This document shows positions 23,505 through 34,640 of a DNA stretch of 64,000 bases, piece by piece (the stretch's first letter is position 1; the number at the start of each line of letters is the position of its first letter). The stretch spans positions 434,001 to 498,000 of the forward strand of contig NC_089434.1 in NCBI RefSeq assembly GCF_026210795.1. The letters run 5' to 3'. The notes under the pieces were generated by a model. It worked only from the letters and a program-made list of their open reading frames with translations, had not been told where the DNA came from and ran no database searches. This DNA comes from Rhizophagus irregularis (taxonomy: Eukaryota > Glomeromycota > Glomeromycetes > Glomerales > Glomeraceae). Both the position numbers and the translations under genes were made by a program.

Positions 23505-23610
23505 AGGGGAGAAAGGGAGAACGAAAGGGAAAAGAACGAAACGAAAGGGAAGGGGAGAACGAAGGGGTAATGGGAAAACGAAAGGGAAGGGGAGAATGAA
23601 GAAAAGCAAA
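23505..23610. repeat. Purine-rich tract (GGGAGAACGAAA)n
   Basis: About 100 bp of irregular GGGAAAGGGGAGAACGAAAG repeats, almost pure purine on the plus strand. A hairpin with ATTAAGCTTTGC follows at 23619-23642. Confidence 0.6.
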
Positions 23611-23774
23611 AAAAAATTAAGCTTTGCTAAAAAAAGCTTAATTTCTTTTTTTGCTATACCGCAGTCCGCAGCGGTAATCCAGTATCACGTGATACATGTG
23701 ATATAGAGTACGGCCATTATAGTATTGACGAAATGATTTTTTTTTTAAATACTAATTTTAATAAATGTATATTA

Positions 23775-23860
23775 TACTTAAATTAAATAGTACAGTGGTT
23801 AGATCGTGAGATATGATATTGTAAGTTGAGGTAACCGGTTCGGTTCCTGAGGTGAGTAAA
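23775..23860 (+). ncRNA. tRNA-derived sequence (degenerate)
   Basis: TAGTACAGTGGTTAGATC resembles a tRNA D-arm and box A. GGTTCGGTTCC about 45 nt later matches the box B/T-arm consensus GGTTCRANTCC at 10 of 11 positions. Acceptor and arm stems do not pair well, so this is not a functional tRNA. It may be an internal pol III promoter or a SINE-like head captured by the retroposon. Confidence 0.4.
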
Positions 23861-25370
23861 AATAAATAAATAAATATAATTTAATTAAAATATACACATG
23901 TAATCATATATATGCGTTAATATACAGTGCGTTGAACAACAATGCATAATGTGTTGCACTACAAATTAGAGTTGAACGACGCGTATATTAACATTATGCG
24001 CTGATATACTCCAATATATGGGTGTTGATTAATATTGTTAATCATGTTGAACAACTAGCTGGTGTTGATCAACGCGTATACTGGTGTGAATCAACGCTTT
24101 TCAAACTTGCTGATGAAGTTGCACTACCTGCACCGGACGATCAACAGCCTATCGTACAAAATTCAAGGGGCGTATGTGCAACATCACGTGACATAATGTT
24201 TTACGATATACCAAGCCGGTGAGATCCCCCAATTCCCTCTGTCATCAATTTACAGAGTTGCCACATCGAACGGGCATTCTCATGGTCGAACGAACGAACA
24301 AACGAACAAACGAACAATTAAACGAACAAGCGATTAATCAACAACATAATTAACAAACAATATAATTAACGAACAATGTACAACAACATTCTTGGTTCAC
24401 GACATAAATAGCGTTAGTAATATAAAACATTAAACGATATAAAATAAATTTTACTTCTCTAAATTTTCCCCAAATTATATCCACTTTTACCTTTAATTAC
24501 AAACTTCGATAGCTCTCACTACGAATTATTACTTTCCAAAAGTGTATATTTAATTCATCTTAAATTTCCATTTTATTCAATTAAAATTAATTAAGCGAAC
24601 ATTAATTAAAGTTTAGGGCGAACCTATTACCTTTAATTAATATTATACTTCATTAACAAATAATTAAATTTAACTTATATTTTTATTGAGTTCTGTGGAT
24701 GAGAACTGTGGAATTACTTTGAATTCCGCTCTCTATATATACAATTTTTATGCTACTCTCTATTCTGTCTATATACTATCTTTTATGTTCTTTTTACATA
24801 TTATCTTTGAACTATTTTTCTAATATACTATCTATATTTTAAATACGCTATCTTTTAATATGCTATCTTTTAATATGCTATCTTTTTATATATGTTCTTT
24901 TTAATATATTATCTTTCACGTTCCATCTTTATACTATCTTTTTATATTATCTTTTACATTATTTTGTGTTCTTTAATCTTTCTGACATTATTCTATATGT
25001 TCTTTTAATTCGCTTTATGTGTTTTGCTTATAATCTATCTTTTGTGGCTTATAATTATTCTTTCTTATCGTTCTTATTGTTAAAGATTGCTAAGCCGCAA
25101 TTGATCGACTCTATTTATCCTATTGGTTCCTTGTCAATCATTCAATAAATATTACATCATGTAGATCATTACTCTTCCTAAATGTTTATCAACATTATAG
25201 ATATCACTTAGTTTATATATCACCAAAAATTTGAGTTCGTAAAAATTATGGGATTCCTATTACTCTTCCTAAATGTTTATCCTTTTCGGCTAATTATTTA
25301 TCCATCTACGCCAATCCATAATTAATTTGTTCGTTCTTAATATTTAATAATTACATTTGGTGGTTGAATT
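23861..25370 (+). other. Retroposon interior: simple repeats, no clear gene
   Basis: Contains CGAACGAACAAACGAACAAA repeats (24285-24360) and TATCTTTTA repeats (24770-24960). A 66-codon frame at 24022-24222 exists but overlaps GTTGATCAAC-type inverted motifs and has no other support. Confidence 0.4.
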
Positions 25371-25373
25371 TTA

Positions 25374-26718
25374 TCATCTTTTCGTGCTTGATATTCGACC
25401 GTTTACACCGGTATAGTGAAAGTGAAGTTATTTCAGCCATCAAAAATATAGGAAATGTTCACAGAATAAGGATTAAAAAGCACTATAAATACCAATCGGT
25501 AAGAGCTGAAATTAGTTTATTTGATGAATACGAAAGTGAGTTTGTTAGAGAAACGTGGAAGGTACAACTTTTATTTGGAAATAGTGAAAAGAAACAAACA
25601 ACGATGCAAGTTCGTTGGTTTCCAGGACAAAGTACAGTCAAATCTATAAAAGAAAAATGTAAGCGGAAGGCATACAAAATAATTCGTTCAAGTTATTATC
25701 AAGACGTAGCTAGAAAAATTACTCTTTTGAGTATGGCAAAATGGCGCGTTTTGGAAAAAACTTAGTATTCCTTGCATACTTTAAAGATAAAAATCAGTTG
25801 GACGCAGCTAAGGCATTGGACAAAGGAGCAGTCGATACTTGGATTATTCATGATAAGGGTTTGGGCAATCAACCGGTAGAGATCTCAAAAAGGGACTCAC
25901 GTAGTGATTTGGTCAGCACTACGCCAAGATATAATGGAAAAGCAACGCCTGCAACGAAAATACAACCTATAGCCAAATCAACAATTATAGATAACATTAG
26001 TACAGACGAGGTGGTTGATGTAGTAAATAAATATAGGAAGAATTTATTAGATGAATCTCCACAAAATGTCGCATCAACATCAATAAAAGACTACGCCTCG
26101 CCAGAGAAAGTTGTAGATATAGTTTTGGATTTGAGAGCAGAAATCAACAAAGAGTTGTCACATGATGAAAAAGAGGATGAAAAGTGGATTGACCGATGTA
26201 GAAATGGGTATGCCGCGTTAGTTACAGATCTGAAAGAAAAAAAAAAGAAGATGGACGAAGTAAGGTTGGAACGTGATACGCTAAATAAAGAATTGGAAGT
26301 AGTTAATAATAAAGTGAATGAAAATCAAAAAATGCTGGATAAGCTAGCAAAATCCAACGAAAATACTAAACAGGTATCACCATTAGAATTACATGAGTAT
26401 GAATCGATAAATGAAACATGTAGCAAGAGGCTAGAGATAAAAAAACCGATTCATTCTCAAGAAGTTATGGAGGCTCTACGTGCGGACCGTGAAAAGTACA
26501 GAAGCTCATAGAAAAAGCACAAGAAGAACGGAAACGCCTACGAAAGACACAAGGTGACCGTGTAAAAGAGGAAGAAGGAATAGAAAGTGATAGTGATGAA
26601 GAAGAAGAAGATCAAGTGGTGGTAAGTATAGAAGCGCATAACAAAAGAGGAGGAAAACCAGGTAGTCGCGGATGAGGTAGAGGAGGTAGACGTAGATTAG
26701 TTAAAAAGAAGTAGTTTC
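25374..26718 (+). pseudogene. ORF1-like RNA-binding protein of the retroposon, frameshifted
   Basis: Three overlapping frames form one interrupted protein of roughly 440 residues: 25374-25740, then 25741-26505, then 26506-26718. The first part (SESEVISAIKNIGNVHRIRI onward) may be a small RNA-binding fold. The middle contains a charged coiled coil (ERDTLNKELEVVNNKVNENQ region). The last part has an acidic run and an RGG-type basic tail (GGKPGSRG, a TGA, then GRGGRRRLVKKK). This order, coiled coil plus basic nucleic-acid-binding tail, is typical of non-LTR retrotransposon ORF1 proteins. Two shifts and one stop suggest a dead copy. Confidence 0.5.
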
Positions 26719-26799
26719 ACTTAATATAGTTACTGTATATTTTAAATAGTTAAATATAATTTATAGATAGATAGTTTTCTTTTTCTTGTAGTTGTGTAG

Positions 26800-26890
26800 T
26801 ATTTAAAGGGATTGTGGGTTGACCGAGCGGTAGGCCGAAGCGCCTGGTATGGAGAGGTTAAATCAGTGCTTGACATTGGTTACTTCAATG
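26800..26890 (+). ncRNA. tRNA-Leu/Ser-like 3' tail of the retroposon
   Basis: TTGACCGAGCGGTAGGCC followed by GAAGCGCC resembles the D-arm of class II tRNAs (GGCCGAGYGGTYNAAGGCGCC). No convincing anticodon arm follows, and the box B-like GGTTACTTCAATG is poor. It probably reflects a tRNA-derived 3' tail recognised by a LINE reverse transcriptase. Confidence 0.35.
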
Positions 26891-27003
26891 TGATTCTTTG
26901 ATGTTAATTTTGTAACTAGTGCGCTTTTTACATTTTTAATAAAGAAGTTTCGCGTTTACGCGAGTGAAAAAAAAAAAAAAAAAAAAAATATAGCTATATA
27001 AAA

Positions 27004-28952
27004 TTGAATCAAAAAAGTTCACATTGAGCATTTCCGAAATTATGAAAAAATGCATGTAGATCGTATGACAAACTACAAATTAAGCGAAAAAGTGAATAAA
27101 TTTGGAAGATGATCGTCAGAAATTTATCATCCAAAAGCATACTATCACTAACGTACATCCAAATAAATTGCTAATCATATTTTTAAACCCTTATTTTGAA
27201 CGCATAAACATATATATATATAAAAGGTATTACATCAGTCAGATAATTGGATGCTAGAATTTATTAAAAATAATTAATTTTATATTACCGAAAATATTAA
27301 CGTATAATCTAAGTCCATCAAAATTACTATACACTTTTGTTGTAGCATAACTTGTACAGTAGTAAGATAATTATACATATAATTTATACACAAAAAATAA
27401 TATATATATAGAAAAGATAATATATATTGGCCAGTCAGAAATAATCATATAATTCATTTTCGATATGGTGGCCTACTTTAAAATTTCACTATTCGATTCC
27501 TGCTGAATGGGTACGTGAACTTATAATATCTTCAAATCCTACTAAGTTCTATTTCAATTTGTGATTTTGTAGAACTCACGTGAATTTAAATTTTAAGTTA
27601 GCTCTGTTACAGGATGATCATGCAATAATAACGGATCCGTATGACAATTATTATTTGAGTTTTGTTATTTACTGGATAAATGTCATAACGTACTAATCCA
27701 TAGAAGACGAATGAAGACGCTCTTGTTGGTTATATATAGCACCTCTTTCAGTGGTGTTTAATGCAGGTACACTACATAGGATCTGATTAGATCTTTTTAT
27801 TGGTAGTAGAAATAACTCCTTCAAAGTTATGAATATTTCACATTTAAATGTGATAAAAATTGACGTTCGAAATTCTAATAGTTAATAGAATATATAAAAA
27901 TTTGTCCATTGTACGAAATTTTTTCCGGAATTGAACTAACTGAAATTATATTTCTCTGAAGAAACTCTAGCAAAAAAATCTAATTTATTTTCTGAACGTT
28001 TAACATAGTCAAATTAACCAATTAATATCGGGTGCCATCAAGAAAAGGAAGCGATAGGTTATTATTTTGATTAATTAAAATCATTATAATTTGTACGTAC
28101 ACTTGAATCTATTTCTTTTAGTCATAAAATTTATTTAGTAATTTATATATAAGATTATTTTTAACATGTTTTTTATTGTATTATTATAATAAGATTAGCA
28201 AATACTACATACAGCTCATAATAAATTTAACTTATTGTTTTTATAGTCGATTTTTTCAAGTATTAAAATATTAATTTCAATTGAGTATCTGTCACAAAAT
28301 GGTGGGCGTAATTATATTACACTAAATACATTAATTAATTCAAAATAATTTGTTTTATTATTACCAACTTTCTACGCCTTAATAAATTTTCTTTAGTAAG
28401 AAACTCGCAAAATATTCTTTGCTATTGTGCCAAAATGACCTGGTGATTAAATATACTATAAATTATGGAGCTATTATTCGTACCCCTAGTCACAACTTTT
28501 GTTATTCGTATCCTCTTCCCCTGTAATAAATCATGATCTACAATCACGTTAAGCAGTTCATTAATTTTATTACGCCATTCATTGAAAAATGAAAGTCAAA
28601 TGACAAACGAGCTCATTCGTGTTGGTGAGAAATGTACTCTTTACCATCAGTATGGACATAATTCTCACAATTTCCAATTAAATTATAAATATTTAGTTTA
28701 TTTTCATAACAATAAATATATACTTTAATGTGCACTATAAAATTCGCGGTAAAATTATTAACGTGATCATAGATCGTCTAATCACATGGTTTACTACAAG
28801 AAGGTATAATAACAGCCGCCTAAATTATAACCGCATAATTTTTAATTAATTTAATTTATTATACAAAAATTATAATAAAATTTTTAAATTTTTGTACTAT
28901 TTTTAAAAATTAGACTTTGTAACTACTTTATATTAAATATGTGAATAAAAAC
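27004..28952. other. Intergenic, nothing recognised
   Basis: AT-rich, with no open frame of interest and no clear repeat ends. Confidence 0.4.
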
Positions 28953-28954
28953 TA

Positions 28955-29699
28955 TCCCTTAAACGGTAATGCAGGCAAATTTGCCTGCAATTTTTTAAAA
29001 TGAATTATATCCAAACTCAATATGATTTGGATTATCCTATAATTCCGCAGCTATATTGATCTACATTTTTAGCATCAATTGTATAGTTTGGTATGGTGGC
29101 TAATCACCAAAATTAGACGCAAATTAACCTCAAAAAATAACATCGGAATTTTTATATAATAAATTAATTTTCTTTACCATAACATTCTGCTTCATTACAA
29201 AGTATTTTAATATATTTTATTAATTTATTATGAAACTTCAAACTCTAATGAACAAAATAGAGATGATAAAATTTAACTTTATGCATTTTTTACAAGTTCA
29301 CAAAAATAATGTTTTTTTAGGGTTCTATGTAAAGTCAAATTGTCACTTCTAAACATTATAAATCATATTAATAAAAGTTGTTCCCTATAGCAAATTCTAC
29401 ATATTCTATTAAGCTTTAATATAGCCATAATCAAATCCCAATGAGATCGTCAAAGTTGAATGCAAAATTTTTCAAATTTTTTGTCATTTTAAAAAACACA
29501 ACTTTTGTCCAATAGTTAATCTTCAATCTTATAATATGAAATTAATAAATAATGATTATTGCCACATAAATTATGATTTAATCTCTTTGCAAAAAAAAAA
29601 TTTTATTAGAATAACTTCATTTTTCATAAAACTAGATGAGAACTGAATTTTCGGTAAATTGCAGGAAAATTTGCCTGCAATGTCTTACCGTTTAAGGGA
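28955..29699. mobile_element. TA-flanked MITE with TCCCTTAAACGG ends
   Basis: The ends TCCCTTAAACGGTAA and TTACCGTTTAAGGGA are exact reverse complements, flanked by TA on both sides. Next to each end sits another palindrome: TTGCAGGCAAATTTGCCTGC-type at 28971-28992 and a one-mismatch version at 29659-29680. 745 bp, no coding. TA target sites point to the Tc1/mariner group. Confidence 0.7.
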
Positions 29700-29701
29700 T
29701 A

Positions 29702-30159
29702 AATTTAAGTATCGTAACACAGTTATTCATAACACTTCAATCAACAATCGCTCCATGTACAAAAAAATGTTTTTTTAAACTCGCTTTATCATTCGATATT
29801 TTTATATTAATACATTGATATCAAATTTTAGCTAACATAAGTGCGTGAGAAATATTATACAAGAGAGATACATGTATATATTTTTATTAAAGTCTTTTCA
29901 TAGTGGAAAATACTGGAAATGATAACATGATTTTATTCTTAATGAGTGGAAAACTATACTTATTTAGAGAATAAACATTATTTTTTTTTACTTTCATAAC
30001 TGGTTGAAACAAAAATATGTGATCATAAATTAAATAATAATACAAATACTTCTTGATGATATACTTTACCAGAATCGTAACCATTTAATTTACATGAACT
30101 AAAATCTCATCATTAGAGTTTCTTTTACCAATATATCTGACACGAGTTAAAACATATTC
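29702..30159. other. Intergenic, nothing recognised
   Basis: AT-rich. The right end (30141-30167) matches the flank of the psiK5 locus near 53765. Confidence 0.4.
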
Positions 30160-30167
30160 CTCCTACA

Positions 30168-31037
30168 TAGTGCTCCGCAAAATTCGGGTCTAACCCGGAT
30201 AATTCAACCCGAGTGAATTTTAAATCGGGTCGGTATTAACAATTTTAATAACCCGTGACCCGCATGACCCAACCCGTCGGGTCGGGTCATTCATTTCCTT
30301 GACTCGGGTTTTGACCCGAATTAGACCCGGATGATAATTAAAATCACTGATCACATATTGATTACGTGTTAATATTGATTACGTTTATATGATATTGTTA
30401 GACAAATGAGGTAGTATATCCCCACTTAGCGAAAATGGCTAGAGACTACCTTGCAATTACAGGTATGTATATAAATTATTATTATTAATTATTAACATTA
30501 TATTAACTAATAAGTTGATTTTGATGATTAATAAAGCCCAGTAGAAAGAGTATTTTCCAGTGGAACCTATTTGATAGCTGCAAAAGGATGTAGTTTTTAA
30601 ACACATGCATGTTCTAATTGTATCTGCTTTAAGTCCTGGCAGACACAAAATATAGTCAAATTTTTGTTAAAGCAAGTGATACAATTTCGATTTTATAGTT
30701 CAAATATAAAATAGGAATTGAAGATATATATCGTTAAATTCGTGCTTAGCATTAGTTCTAATAATAAAAAGTTGAGAGACCTATATGATTATCTTGTAGA
30801 TCAATTGCCTTGCATTAATGAAAAAATTATATTTGAAAAAAATATTTCTGATATATTACTAAGTGTACAGTATATTATCCAATATATATATTGAAAATTA
30901 CTAAATTTCGGGTCTAACCCGGGTTATTCGAATTAAATATATTCGGGTCAGGTCAAAATCGGATCATTTCTATTTTTGCCGGGTCGAGTCGGATATATTC
31001 TCCAAACCCGACCGAATCCGACCCGGTAGGAGCACTA
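30168..31037. mobile_element. hAT element with 8-bp TSD and transposase remnant (copy 2)
   Basis: Ends are TAGTGCTCC and GGAGCACTA, with the TSD CTCCTACA at 30160-30167 and 31038-31045. Subterminal GGGTC/ACCCG motifs match copy 1. The homologous sequence near 53765-53820 lacks the element and has a single copy of the target, so it is a natural empty site. Confidence 0.88.
30435..30650 (+). pseudogene. hAT transposase dimerisation-domain fragment
   Basis: MARDYLAIT (30435-30462), a GTATGT...AAAG intron (30463-30536), then PVERVFSSGTYLIAAKGCSF followed by a stop and readable THACSNCICFKSW. This matches the C-terminal hAT dimerisation domain pattern (ARDYLAI..S..ERVFSSGG...R..L......ALMCLKSW). 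Only this end of the transposase remains, so the element is an internal-deletion derivative. Confidence 0.75.
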
Positions 31038-31840
31038 CTCCTACATTAACTCACAGTATTTGGAGTTTTTTATAATTCGTTTCAATTTTAAAATTTTTAA
31101 CATATTGCGCAGTATAATTATCAACTTGTGTTTTTATTTTTTTGGGTGTTAAACTTGTGTAACAATTAATTTTCAGTCCAAGCCTCCATATTTCCGTTAA
31201 ATGGCAACTTTTCTTTACATTTTCTATATAAAAGTTGCATTATGTCTTCTATTCAAAGAGAAGCAATTTATGCGGCACTAAATAAATTACTTGTAATAGC
31301 AAATTATAATGTTAATAATGACATACATAAACAACATGAATTTCGAAAATACTCCTTGCTGACAAATCTCTTACATAATTTGAAAAAACTGAAGCAATAA
31401 AAGAATTATATAAAATTTATGATCGAAATAAAGTTATTACTAATTCAGGAAACAAAAAGAATTTTGTGAAAATTGTAATAAAGAATGTTTAGCTATATTA
31501 TATTATGAATTTTTATATTAGAGATTATTTAAAAACAAAATTTTCAAATTGGACTTCTAAAAATAATGATATTAATAATTTAATACAAAAATGTCAATTG
31601 GAAAACATTTGAGCCAGAAGGAATAATTGAATGGATTCCTTATTATAATTTTGAAAATATACAAATATTTGACAAAAGGTAGATTTTCTGAAATTTATAC
31701 AGGAGTTTGGATTAATGGAATATAATGGATGGAAGACATAATGTAATACTTAAGGAAATTAGAAAATGTTGAAAGTGCAAATCAAAGATGGTTTGAAGAG
31801 GTTTATTATCTGACATAAATACCTAGAGAACTTATTTCGT

Positions 31841-33512
31841 GATCCGTCTCCAAACCAGTGAAATCTACTAATACATTTTGGGGAATTATTTTGCAAATTA
31901 ATTTAGTGGGAAATTCAGATAAGAGCAATAGATATAGCACGCAGGAAATGTGAAATGAACTTACAAATTATTAGAGAAAAGTAGTTTAGAAGAACTGCAA
32001 AATTACGGAATGCATTTATTTCACCGAAAATCATCTCACCGACAATCAACTTACCGACAGTCATTTCACCGACAGGGTCGTTTCACCTACAGTTGTTTTA
32101 CCAACGATCATTTCACTGACAAAATCATTTCACCGACAGGATCATTTTACTGACAACTAAAATATCAGTAAAAAATACAAAAAAAAATAGCATTATAAAC
32201 AATTTATTTATTTATTTTATTTTATTTTATGGATAGTAAGGAGAATTACAATGAAAATCACATCACTATTCTAACGAATAACTTCAGTTTGTCCAAATCA
32301 ATATGGAGCGGACCCTTACTAGAAAAAAGAAAAAAGAAAAAAACTATTCAGAGCTCTGACCAAGCCTGAATAGACAAGAACAAGAAAGGTTCAGGATAAT
32401 CTAGTAGTAGGTTGTGACAACGATTTGTAAAAAACTACTATACATAAAACAATCACGTAAATAATCCGTATTTTTCTTTCAACCCTAATGGTTGCCACCT
32501 GTAAATACTGTCAGAGGTGGAGTGGTTCACTCTATTCTAAATTGTTAAAAGGTTTAATGTAATCTACTATAAAAGGTATAAAATGACTCCTATGGATGAA
32601 ATATAAAAAATATTACGTTAATAACGAAATATCTAAAAAAAAAAATAAACATGATTAACCATTGTTAATCCTTATTGCTCGAACCAGACTCCCCATTTTT
32701 TTACAATAAAAAACTATTGAATATTAAATTAATAATTGTGGCTATGTTATCAGTTATCGAATTATGGTAAAAGATTAAAATTCGGTGAAATGATTTTCAG
32801 TGATATGATTTTCAGTGAAATAACCCTGTCGGTGAAATGATTTTCGGTGAAATGACTGTCGGTAAGTTGATTGTCAGTGAAATGATTTTCGGTGAAATAT
32901 ACCGAACCCCAAAATTACTAGATACACTACTCAATATAAGCAAAATATAGTACGACCTGTGTTTAATAGAAATAAATAATTTTAATACTTTTTTTTTTGT
33001 TTTTTCTTATTTATAACCTTTAAATAAATTATTTACCAGCAAATAAATAACATTTTAATAAAAAAATATCAATTTTGTGATTGTCACACCTCTTGTATTG
33101 AATAATTATGGCATTTTTAAAGGCCGGAATCCAGCGTCGCTAAAGAAAAAATTTTTTAACTAATCGTTCAATGTAAAAATTTTTGATGGATCCTGATTCC
33201 CTTGGTTTTAAGCAATTGGTTAAACTATTTTTCAGCCGGGTTGTAATACAAATTTGGCTGGTTACTTTTTAGGCAATATCGCCAATTTGTATAATAACGT
33301 AGCCTTAAATGGCAAGTATATGTTGATCAAACTTGTGATATTAATATTTGACGATGCAAATTTATCATTCAATATACCCAGAACATTATTATATAACACT
33401 TAAAAAAAAAAATTCTGGGAAAATCAGCTCAAAAGCCATTTAAGTTATAATTAATTTGTAAAACCAGTTCCCCGAAATTTATTAGTAGTTTTCACTGGTT
33501 CGGAGACGGATC
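31841..33512. mobile_element. Transposon with GATCCGTCTCC ends in the psiK3 intron
   Basis: The left end GATCCGTCTCCAAACCAGTG and the right end CACTGGTTCGGAGACGGATC form an inverted repeat that extends, with mismatches, for about 48 bp. No clear target duplication and no transposase were found. The foldback at 32005-32909 is nested inside. Confidence 0.6.
32005..32909. mobile_element. Foldback element with TTTCACCGACA repeats (copy 2), nested
   Basis: The left arm has about eight CATTTCACCGACA-type repeats, and the right arm the complementary TGTCGGTGAAATGATTTTC repeats (32761-32900). The spacer includes (TTTAT)n near 32200. Related to 12112-12650. Confidence 0.65.
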
Positions 33513-33895
33513 ATGAATTATATTTAAAATTATTTTATTTATTAACTAAATTATTTTATAGGCTAAATATAAGCAACAAATGTTCAACAGTTGTCCAATA
33601 TTTTGGTCTAACACAAGAACAATTAAATGGAGATTTATATACTACTTATAATGAATGGAATTGATATAAATTTAGTGATAAGAATAAAATTCTTTTTAAT
33701 TCAGGAATTTTGTGTTCAAAATTATTTAAAAACAAATTTTTTAAATCAGATATCTGGAAATAATGATATTGATAATTTAATATGAAAAATGTCAAATTGG
33801 AACATTCAGACCAGCTAGAAACAGTTTGGAATGATGGAAAATACGAAGAATGGGATTTCAAAGAAAAACAATTAAAAAAAATTGGAGAACTATTA

Positions 33896-34640
33896 GATAT
33901 TCACTAAATAACTCATCAGTTTGGCATTTTACTTGATTATCAAAGAAAATTTTTTTTTGATTTAGAAATTAGAAGATTTGATTTTAATAATTGATATTGT
34001 TACTTACCTTCAAAAACATCAAGCACAAAGCCAAATCTTTTATTTACAACTAGACAAATTTTTTTATTTCATATGATATTCTTAGCTAAAACGATTGAAT
34101 CACATGATATTAGTAAGATATTTCCTGATAATATCCCTTAATTTTATCACCTAATCATTACTTAGTGAAATGAGTCAATATGTTATTTCATACAATATAT
34201 GAGCATCAATTATAACAAAATTTTCAATAAAGTGTATATAAATTGTGGTCATTTTTTATATTTTAATAGTTTTGTTTGTTTTATTCATGCTTTTATTCAT
34301 TTATTTATTCATTTGTTTATTGTTTGCTTATTTATTTATTTATTCATTGATTTGTTTGTTTATTATTAAAAATTTCTCAATTTTTTACACGTAAAAAAAA
34401 GTATTAAGAATACTAGTAATTAAAAAAAATACATATTGAAAAAATAAAGTATCTGAAAAATTAAAAATCACATATATGAGGTGGGTCGCCATGATGACAG
34501 GGTCACCAAATAATAATAGTGTTGCACAAATTTTTGTTTAATTTAGTTTATTTTTTAGTTTATTTTTTTTAGTTTATTTTAAAATATAGTTTATTTTTTT
34601 AAGTGTATAGTTTAATTTTATATAATTAGTGGGACTATAA
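33896..34640. other. Intergenic with (TTTATTCA)n simple repeat
   Basis: TTTATTCATTTATTTGTT-type repeats occupy 34270-34365. Otherwise no feature is recognised. Confidence 0.4.

Larger units (their letters stand above)
19958..26987 (+). mobile_element. 7-kb poly(A)-tailed retroposon without visible reverse transcriptase
   Basis: It is bounded by a 16-bp target duplication and ends in about 20 A residues (26968-26987), the signature of target-primed reverse transcription. Contents in order: a 161-aa ORF, a long non-coding stretch, tandem hairpin modules (21230-22310), a dense hairpin array (22330-23345), a shared MITE-like repeat, purine-rich and CGAACAAA simple repeats, a tRNA-like box, a frameshifted ORF1-like gene with an RGG tail, and a 3' tail with a tRNA-like box A. 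The 3' tail resembles that of the short element at 53850-54734 (TATGGAGAGGT, CTTCAATGT, AATAAA). No endonuclease or reverse transcriptase motif was seen, so it probably depends on an enzyme encoded elsewhere. Confidence 0.7.
31242..33895 (+). pseudogene. psiK3: broken TKL kinase with nested insertions
   Basis: The region 31242-31800 is homologous to exon 1 of K1/K4: it starts ATGTCTTCTATTCAAAGAG and ends GGTTTGAAGAG before a GT donor, but has several frameshifts. The intron has grown to 1.76 kb through a transposon at 31841-33512. An exon-2 start (GCTAAATATAAGCAACAAATG) resumes at 33562 but breaks off near 33680. The sequence then jumps back to exon-1-like sequence (FCVQNYLKTNF, then a GKYEEWDSKKQQL-like part) with deletions to 33895. 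No kinase core (HRD, DFG, APE) remains. Confidence 0.8.

Noticed and set aside
23397-23609. 70-codon Pro/Phe/Leu-rich minus frame
   Set aside because: Translation of a purine-rich simple repeat.
24022-24222. 66-codon frame in the retroposon
   Set aside because: No domain or conserved neighbour supports it, and it overlaps inverted GTTGATCAAC motifs.
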